A stretch of DNA of 64,000 nt. Origin: Larus michahellis (taxonomy: Eukaryota > Chordata > Aves > Charadriiformes > Laridae). The notes beneath the pieces were generated by a model that was given only the letters and a program-made list of their open reading frames with translations, was not told the DNA's origin and searched no databases. The translations under genes were made by a program, and so were the position numbers. Shown here piece after piece: positions 55,986-64,000 of this stretch (position 1 is the first letter of the stretch; every line of letters starts with the position of its first letter). The stretch lies in assembly GCF_964199755.1 (NCBI RefSeq), contig NC_133897.1:123830125-123894124 (forward strand). The letters are read 5' to 3'.

Positions 55986-58900
55986 AAGGTTTAAATAGCA
56001 TTTGTCAGTTTATGCTTTTTAGACAAATTGGACAGTTCCAGAATTGGTGTATTTGTAGCTGCCAGATACCGTGTATTTATATAACGTATCATTTGTCATG
56101 GTTTGGCTGAAGTGCATTGCAACATTTTCTTACTTGGTTTAATCTGAATGAGTTTGGTGCCATTAAATCTTTTTTCTTACACTAACACTGCTAATCTATA
56201 TTTAATCAATTAAAAAAATGGAACTCTGCAGTTCTGAGATGTGAATTTTTGGGAAAATTTCAGCATAAACTATTGAGAGAATGAGAAGTACTCGTGGACT
56301 TGTTATATGGTTGGTATATAATTTAAGAGACTGACTTATTCACAGAGCGTGAAAAAAGGCTGGTTGTTTGCTTGGTTGTATGTGGTGCAAGTTGATCCCG
56401 CAACAGTTATTCCTCCGTGTCTGTACTTCAGCCATTTGCATCTGTGAAAATCTGCATGTCCATCTGTGAACAGGTACATTTTGCAGAAGAAAAAAAGAGT
56501 GGCGGAGGGAGTTCACTTGATCTCTGACACCAGGGCATGTACTATAAAGGATGACTGTAAAAAATACTCCTGCAGTGATTTTAAGTGTGTTGGTTTTCCA
56601 TTTTGCTCACACTGGAACAAGTCTTAAGTGTAATTAATTATGAGATTTTTGGAATGTCTTTGACAACTGCATCAAGTTGAGAACCTCCTTGAAACTCTTT
56701 ATTACTTGAAGAAGATTTTTGAAGCACTGCTGCTTACTCTCCTCCAGAAAGGTTATGTTGTTTTACAGGTATCTGTGTCTGATCGGTGTTTACTTAGTAA
56801 TTTGTTTCCTCGTGTTCTTGTGGTTTTTTCTAGGTAACCCACTTAGATGCCAGAATTTTAACTTTCCTCTTAGAAGTATTTATTTTGTGGGGTGTTCTTT
56901 TGGCAAGATTTGAATTTGCTGCTGTAGCAAATGTGTGGTTTTTTTCTTCTCAAAACTATATTTGTACATCTTGCAAAGCAGAGCACCATTTTAAGCCAGT
57001 TGTGTGAGGGGCAAAGTGCGAAAGTTCTAAATATAAAGTTTTTTTTCAAATTGCATTTGAAAATTCATGTCATGGTGGTGGTCATCAACCGTGATTCAAA
57101 CTGGCTTTGTGCTCTGAAGCATTGCCAAAGTTCTTGTGTTTTGGTTGTTTGAGGGAGGGATAGATTTACTATGAAGCAAAGGGAAAAAAGCCAATAACCA
57201 AAGATGGTATGATTCATGCTTCATAAAACTTAAGGTATAATGAGCAAGCCTATGGAAATATCCACGTTACAAACAATGTGCCTTACTCATTGGTAATAAA
57301 GTACGTAAAACGTTGCAAGGTGTGCACCTACCAACTGCCTTGATTGCGCTGCTCTTCCTGAAAGCGAGTCGAGAATACTTGACGCCCAGCAAGACACAGT
57401 CAGGAATGAATCCCTCAGCCACGATGAAATACATGCGTAGTGCACATTCCTCCTAAATGTTTGTTATTGTATAGGGGACACCTAAGGGAAAATTTTAGTG
57501 CATCCTATGACGGTTGATCAACTATAATGATAATAAACTGTAATTTGGACAAGTATTTGTGTTCTACATGGTTACTTAGATGGTGAGTTTGTTGAAATGT
57601 ATTTCCTGATTATTAGCTTCTGGGACGATAATTCAGGGCCTAAGAATATTTATTACACTTCTCTTACGCTATCAGCAGGCCACCTGGTAGTCATCCTATG
57701 ACAGAGGCAGGATCTTTTGACTATACTTGTTTTTATTCTGACCTCTAGTTTTTGAAAACACAGCCAGATTGCCCCTGCTGTGGCTGGTCTCAGCTCCTGG
57801 AGACTGTTATTAAGCAAGTCTGAATGTGTTACTATAATAGAAAAAAGTGACTTGAAACTACTGTTGGTCTGTCTTTTGTGCAAGTAAAATTCTAGATAGA
57901 AGTGAAGCAGTGGGACAAAAATGTTTGTCATAAATTTTTCCAAATAATGTGTTCAGAACTCTTTTATGAAGCCTAGAAAGGTTTCTGAGGTGGGGAGCTA
58001 TTGGAGGACCATGATGAATGCCTGAGGTCTTTAATAACAATTTAACAAGTTTTAAAGCTTTCTTTTTTTGTTTTGCGTTTTGCTTTTCTTTAATGCATCT
58101 GTGTAAACTCTACATAATGAAACTGTTGTGGGAGAGGGTTTTCTTCTTTTACCTGTTCTGGTGATTGCGTTATTCCCTGAAACAGTGTGTTATACCTCTG
58201 CTGTTGAAGACCCAACTGATCATGTGCTAAAATGATATGAAGGATGGACGGCCTGTAGTGCTGGAAGTATAAAAATAACTTACTTATGCTGCTTTAAGAA
58301 AATACAAAGAAACACATTTTACTAGCTGATCTCAACTTCCATAGGAATGAAGTACCCTATTCAATGCTTATAATATCAGATTTCTACATTACCTTAATGT
58401 TAATGTGGGAGTTTTTGTTGGGTGGGTTTTTTTGGTTGTGTTTGGTTTTTGTTGTTATTGTTTACTAAATGGATGTATACCTTCAGCTCAATTGGTAAAC
58501 AGTCATAGATGAATGTGTAGTTAATTCCATTCTATAAAATACGTGTCATATATCAGCTCTCAAGTAGCATTCCTGTATTCAAAGTTCCGTGAATTTTTTC
58601 AGTCTTCACCATTTTAAAATAGTGATAAATATAAAAAGCCTTTTATTATTTACACTAGTGCCAAACTATTTAAATGGTTAACTTCATGGATGATGTTGAG
58701 ATTAAGCACAAATAACCAGTGCTTGGGATCTCTTGATGTAATGCATGTTTTCTGTACTGATTTAGGACTCTCCACCATCTCTTAATGGAAGCATCCCAAC
58801 CTTCTGCTTTTAATATATGCACTATGGATAAAATGTAAACGTGGTTTTATAATGTATAAACTATGCGTTTTGGGTTTAAAAGAATATATTGTATATTTGT

Positions 58901-61900
58901 TAACTCAGAAGTACTGAAGGAATGTCTATGCAGACATAAACAGGGAAGGTTTTTATTAGCTGCTTTGTGCTTTTTTCCACTCTGCACCCTGGTGATTGTT
59001 ATAGATGTGTAGGTATACTGATCTAACACATTGGCTGTTTTAATTTTGAATTTTTATTGTTGTTTTTTTTAAGCATGTAGGAATGAGAAAAGGAGTGGGG
59101 GTTTCATTTCCCTCTGCAATTTCAACTGATTAAAAATTGTCAAGAAGAAACCTGGTAAACACATCTGTTACCGACTTGACAATAGAGCATGAAAAATTGG
59201 CTGGTTTTTTTCCCAGTTGTCACAGGAATAAAAGCTGTTACAATTAGGATGAGAGCAGCTCAAACAAGAGCTGTGAATTTATCAGCGTCATGAAAATTGG
59301 GTTAATATGGGAGCGAGGGTTGAGCCTCGCAGAATGACTTTGGGAGATGAAGTAGCACTTGGAACTCTCTAAATTCAGCCTGACAGGACTTAGCACTGTT
59401 CTGTTCATCCCTTTCCCTTTTGTGAGATGGAATATTCCTGCATTTAAAATTGTAAAAGATTATGGTGAAGTACAGCAGGGTGAGATGACTCCATTTCGTT
59501 TAGGTTTTCATATGCAAAACTTCCCACCATGAGGAGCTGCGTAAACCAAAAGCACGGAAGCGCGTGATTGATGCTGGGGCTGGCTCTTCAGTTCCCAGGT
59601 TAATCTCAGTGATTGGTGATGGGCAGCTTTAAGTTTAAATGCATGCCTGTAGGTAATAGAGTCAACAGTATTAATGAGGCAAGTCTACACTAAAAGCTCT
59701 TTGCTTTTGTCATGGCACCAGGCGAAGTGCCAGCAGCGCTGACTCCTGCCTTTTCTGGCTGACAGTTTCTTCCGCTGTTTGTTGTTTGCTGGAGCGGAGT
59801 TTCAGGAGAGAGCCTTATTTCTCATCTCTGGGCGGTGTGTTGCATTTTGAACTATGGGACCATCTGCCTCTGAGAAATCTCTAAAATAATTCCTTGCCAC
59901 ATCATCATGGTTTCAGGATTTGTGGAGACGGTTACAGTCACCTTGATTTGTGTTCTCTGGAACCTTTTCCTATCGTATGTACATTGTTTTTTTTCCCCTG
60001 TATGAAGATTCACTGGTTAAATTTACAGTCTCGTATGGTACTACTAACCTGTAACAATATATTAGATGTGTTACAGCTTTATCAGAACATGTTTGAAACA
60101 TCTGTGTCCTTAGTCAGCATCAACTGTACGAGTCATTGCATTTATAGCAAATTCTTACGCTAAGTTAGTCCTATACTTTCATTCCTTAAATGCTGTAATG
60201 TCAAAGTACTGAAATAACATGAAATGAACATTTATGGCCATGATGTTTCTACTTAGCAATGTTTTTATGTCATTATTCAACCACTATGATAATTATTTGC
60301 TTCCTTGAGCTGTCATTGAGATTGCACATTAAACACTCGTTATTTAAAATCTTTGAGTGTCACCTCACTTAGTAGCGTAATGGTTTTGATCTTCAGGGTG
60401 GGATGCTGTGAACAGAGTACTGCTTTGGAAGCTCTTCATTCTATTGCCATGCTCTCAATCTGTTAAAAAAAATTAATATTCTGAACTGCTCGTGTTCCTT
60501 GGAGTAACTATTTCTTCTAGAATTTCAAATACTCTTCAGCTTTACCTTCCGATTTGTTTGAAATTGTTGTGTCGTTCATTCAGTGTAACAACGTTAACTC
60601 TCAGTCTCTAATGCTTTACTGTGTTTTTGCATTTTATGATTTTGTAATATCTGTATGATAATTAGTATCAAAACAAAAGCCAATAAAAGCGGTGCACTGC
60701 CTTACTTGACAGATGCACAGATGGCATACACTGCGCTAGCAAGTCCGTAGCTGAAGACAAAGGGGGCAGTGGAGAGGGAAGGAATTAATATAATTTAAGT
60801 ATATACGACTCCTGACACCATTTGAAAAATAGGCTGTTCTCTATGTAAAACTGGGGTGCCAACTGAGTGTTTGCTTTGTTTTTACATGCCTGCTACTACA
60901 TAGCTGAAATTAAATTGCACAGCCATCTAGATATAAGGGTGACCGGTAATTTGTGCCCAGGTAGGAGTAGTTTTGCACAACTATAGCAAGAATTAGAGTT
61001 CTGTTCTAGGTGCTTCTGTGTGTAATAGCTGGAATATGATTTATGTCTGTACTATTTAAAGACGAGCGGCAAGATGTTTTGTTATTAAACTCATGCCGTA
61101 TCGCTAATGCTGTTTGGTGGGTGGTTCTTATTTGCTGTGGCTTGTAATTTAGCGATACTTATTTTGTTATTTGCACAGTATTGGTTGGGATTATTCCACC
61201 CTGGTCTTCTAAAGGATAAAGAACATGGGCATGTGCATTCACGCCCATACTCTCACGCTAACAAAACATTTAGGCAAATAAAATTGTGTTGCTTGTTCTC
61301 CCCAGTTGTTTGGGAGAGGAGTTAGATGGGGTAGCTCAAAAACTTCGTGTTGGAATGGCCAGCTAGTCATAATCGTGTGGCAGCTGCAGTTCTGTTCACT
61401 GCACCTCACCTGTCATCCAGGTGTCCCAGTAGCAGTGGTCTCATCCTTTGCTGATCTTTCTCATTTCAAGGGAGCTACTTTCCAGGTGCTGGCTGGAGGC
61501 AGCCTAGCTCAGCCTGCTGATGCTCAGCGAGGAAGGAGAAGGCCGCGCTGGTGTCTGCCCACCCTCCTTACTCTGCCCTCGCCCTTGTGCCAGGAGTCCC
61601 GCGGTCTGCATGGAAGCTGCTTTGGAGTGGAACAAGGAGCTCTGTGGCTCCCAAGTGGGGTCTTCGCAGCTTGAAAGCAAGCTTTTTCCTCACTTTGATA
61701 TTTCGTAACCCTCCCCCAACTAAGTAAAATTCAATTTATAACTTGGATCCTTAAAGCATTTACTCAAAGAAGTGTGTTGCCACTAGCTTTCTGTGGTGAT
61801 GAATGCCGAATATGGACTGGTCCTTTCCCTTCTTCTCTCCAAAGCAGCGGTTCCCAATTAGGCTGTGATCCCTCTGAGGTAAGAACACCTACAAGTAAGG

Positions 61901-64000
61901 TAGCAGGCCTTGCAGAAGCAGGTATCTAAGTCAGAAATGAGTGGAAAACCTGGGAACTGGTCACAGCCTGGATTCTCTGCTCTCCTTGGAGTGGGGGGAA
62001 TTTCATCTTCCAGTATTGAGAAGGTATTCTTTCATCATTGCCTCTGGTTGCCTTTATCCATGGCAAAATTTGAGTTACGGAAGCAGTTGGATAAGCAGAG
62101 AGATGCTTGTGTGATGTGTGGAGATGAAAACGTATTGCAGAAAGCAGGACTGTCCTTATGCAGACTTTACGGGACTGTAAATACACCCTCCAAAATACTT
62201 GGCATAAGAAAGATGAAAACTCATTTTGGCACTGGGAGATGCGTGTGTGGGACAGCCAAAATGTAGAGGTTTTGGGTCAAATTCTGATGGGGCAATTAAG
62301 CAGTATGCATTTCTAGCAGAGGGATTTCTGGTACAGAATGCTTTTGCAACCCCAGTCTGTATTTGCCTTCTTCACCTAAGTATTCTGAAAATAACTATTT
62401 TTCTGTTAAGGAGGGAAAATGTCTTCAGGTTTTATTGTAAAAATAATGAATGAATGTGCTGTGTGTGCACGTATTTTGTAATGCCTTCTCTGTCTTCTGT
62501 AGAGTTGTCTCAACTCCTGCATCCCTGGGGTGCAGCTGTGCCCCCCTGCACTCTCAAATATCTCTGCTTTTTGCCTTCTAGCTTTTGGACCCTGGCCATT
62601 TGTGCACTGCATCTGGAATGTATTTCAGATAAGTGAGCGTACTGGTGGGCTTAACTTAAATATACAGGAGTCGGGGGGAGGAGGGCGTGGGGGGAGAAAG
62701 AATTAGGGGTCAAAGTTTGAAAACCCATTCTTACTCCATTTTGGATTTTAAAATTTGAATGCGTGAGTGGGTGCCAGTGAGGATTTGCTGTACAGCTGAG
62801 CTGCTGCTGCAGAGACTGGGTTGGATCCGTGTCTGATGGAAGAGGAGTTGTCAGCTTCGGTCTTCTGGCAACGAGAGACAGCAACAGCAAATGCTCAGGT
62901 GTGCTCTTACGGATGGCAACGGTATTCCTGTTTGAGGAAAAACAGCGGTCCTGTTTGCATAACAAATCATCGTGACGTGGAATGAGGGATATCTGTGTTG
63001 TCTGTGGGCAGTGTGACTTGGCCTCATCCCTTTCCCCTAGAAAGGTAGTTTTAGTTGCAGAGTGGGTTTTTCTCCCCCCTTTTCTGTATTGTTCAGTGGA
63101 CTTTGGATTTCTGTTTATGCTGCCATCTCTGTAATACCCATTTCTATTAATGTATACAAGTTTGATCTAACGCAACTAGAAAATGAAATCATAAATTCCT
63201 GTGTTCCAGAAATAAAGAAATGGGCTAAATGGAGACCTCACAGTAGCCAGATTGGGCATCCCTGAAGGAAGCGGTGGCGGGGTCCAGCCAGGAGCTCTGC
63301 TCAGGTGTCTGCTTTTCTCATCTGGCCCCTGCTTTCCTTTGATCTGCTTTAAACTTGGAATAGGACTAGTTAAACCCCACTTTTGTACAAGCACAAATTA
63401 GCAGTCTAATCTCAAAAAATTTTTGTGCTTAAACCCTAAACTAAGGTCTGAGCTGCTGTGTTTACTAAAGCACTTAGCACCTTTTCGCTAAGAAAAGGTC
63501 AAAATCGGACCTGTCAGAGTCAGAACCTGGCTATTCCTCCTCAGTTCACCTTTGACTGGAGAGATTTAATTGATCACACAATGTGTGTTTGTTGTCGGAT
63601 AACTCCTCTACGGATGTATTGCTGGCAAAGGTCAATTTCTTTCCCTACATCTGTAAGGACAGGAACATTAACTTTTCTAATGCATTTACTGTTACTCGTA
63701 GCCATTTGCACAGTTTCCAGCAGCAATTCTTTTGTAAAGTCTTTGGTTTCCACCTAGACCGCTTTTCTTCTCTTCTTTAACCCTTTCTCCTCTTTCTTAA
63801 GCCGGAGTTATCAGGTCTGGAATTTGCATAGCGCTTTTGAAATCTCTAGAATGAAATGCCTGATTGAGCTGGCAAAAAAAACAGAGTCATGGTATAAGAA
63901 ACTGGACTTAGGCCATTGCTACATCCTGATCTGGAGGTGCTCCCCTGCCCCGGGCAGTATTGCCTCGACGATGTGTTTCGTTACGTTTGAGAAGTGTGAG
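55986..64000. other. Downstream of UBE2V2, no gene seen
   Basis: 8 kb without a recognised gene, RNA gene or CR1 copy. A unique-looking, moderately GC-balanced stretch at about 59120-59900 resembles conserved non-coding DNA in texture. A GC-richer patch spans about 61380-61650. A hAT-terminus-like motif (CAGCGGTTCCCAA) is at about 61845. T/G-rich low-complexity sequence lies at about 58408-58462. Confidence 0.5.

Overview
This is vertebrate nuclear DNA, almost certainly from a bird. The coding exons are intron-split and read as close orthologues of vertebrate MCM4 and UBE2V2. The interspersed repeats I recognise are CR1 LINEs with the avian type of 3' end, and no mammalian SINE is visible. 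MCM4 and UBE2V2 are also neighbours in the same order and orientation in human (8q11.21, from memory), so the window looks like conserved amniote synteny.

Layout, left to right. (1) 81-4.2 kb: the last six coding exons and the 3' UTR of MCM4, a subunit of the MCM2-7 replicative helicase, covering the AAA+ ATPase core and the C-terminal winged-helix region. (2) 4.2-25.4 kb: an intergenic region holding five identical tRNA-Ala(AGC) genes in both orientations (9.57, 10.14, 12.47, 13.47 and 22.14 kb), an internal CR1 fragment (about 6.4-7.3 kb), two short CR1 3' ends, and a small CpG island (about 17.55-17.96 kb). Possible but unproven small spliced reading frames flank that island. (3) 25.4-26.2 kb: a CpG-island promoter and the first coding exon of UBE2V2. 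(4) 25.9-54.2 kb: the remaining UBE2V2 coding exons across three large introns, including a 17.8 kb first intron, followed by a 3' UTR with several AATAAA signals. (5) about 56-64 kb: downstream DNA with no recognisable gene.

MCM4 unwinds DNA at replication forks. UBE2V2 (MMS2) is a catalytically inactive E2 variant that pairs with UBE2N (UBC13) to build K63-linked ubiquitin chains, including on PCNA in post-replication repair. Both neighbours therefore act around replication, but nothing in the DNA shows shared regulation: each has, or is expected to have, its own promoter.

I found no clearly new biological system. The observations most worth checking are the cluster of identical tRNA-Ala genes, the CpG island with its possible spliced small ORF, a 255-codon open frame in the UBE2V2 3' region, the missing codon at the UBE2V2 exon 1/2 junction, a duplication in the MCM4 3' UTR, and a perfect 26-bp palindrome in UBE2V2 intron 3. 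No retrovirus, LTR element or Polinton-like element was recognised.
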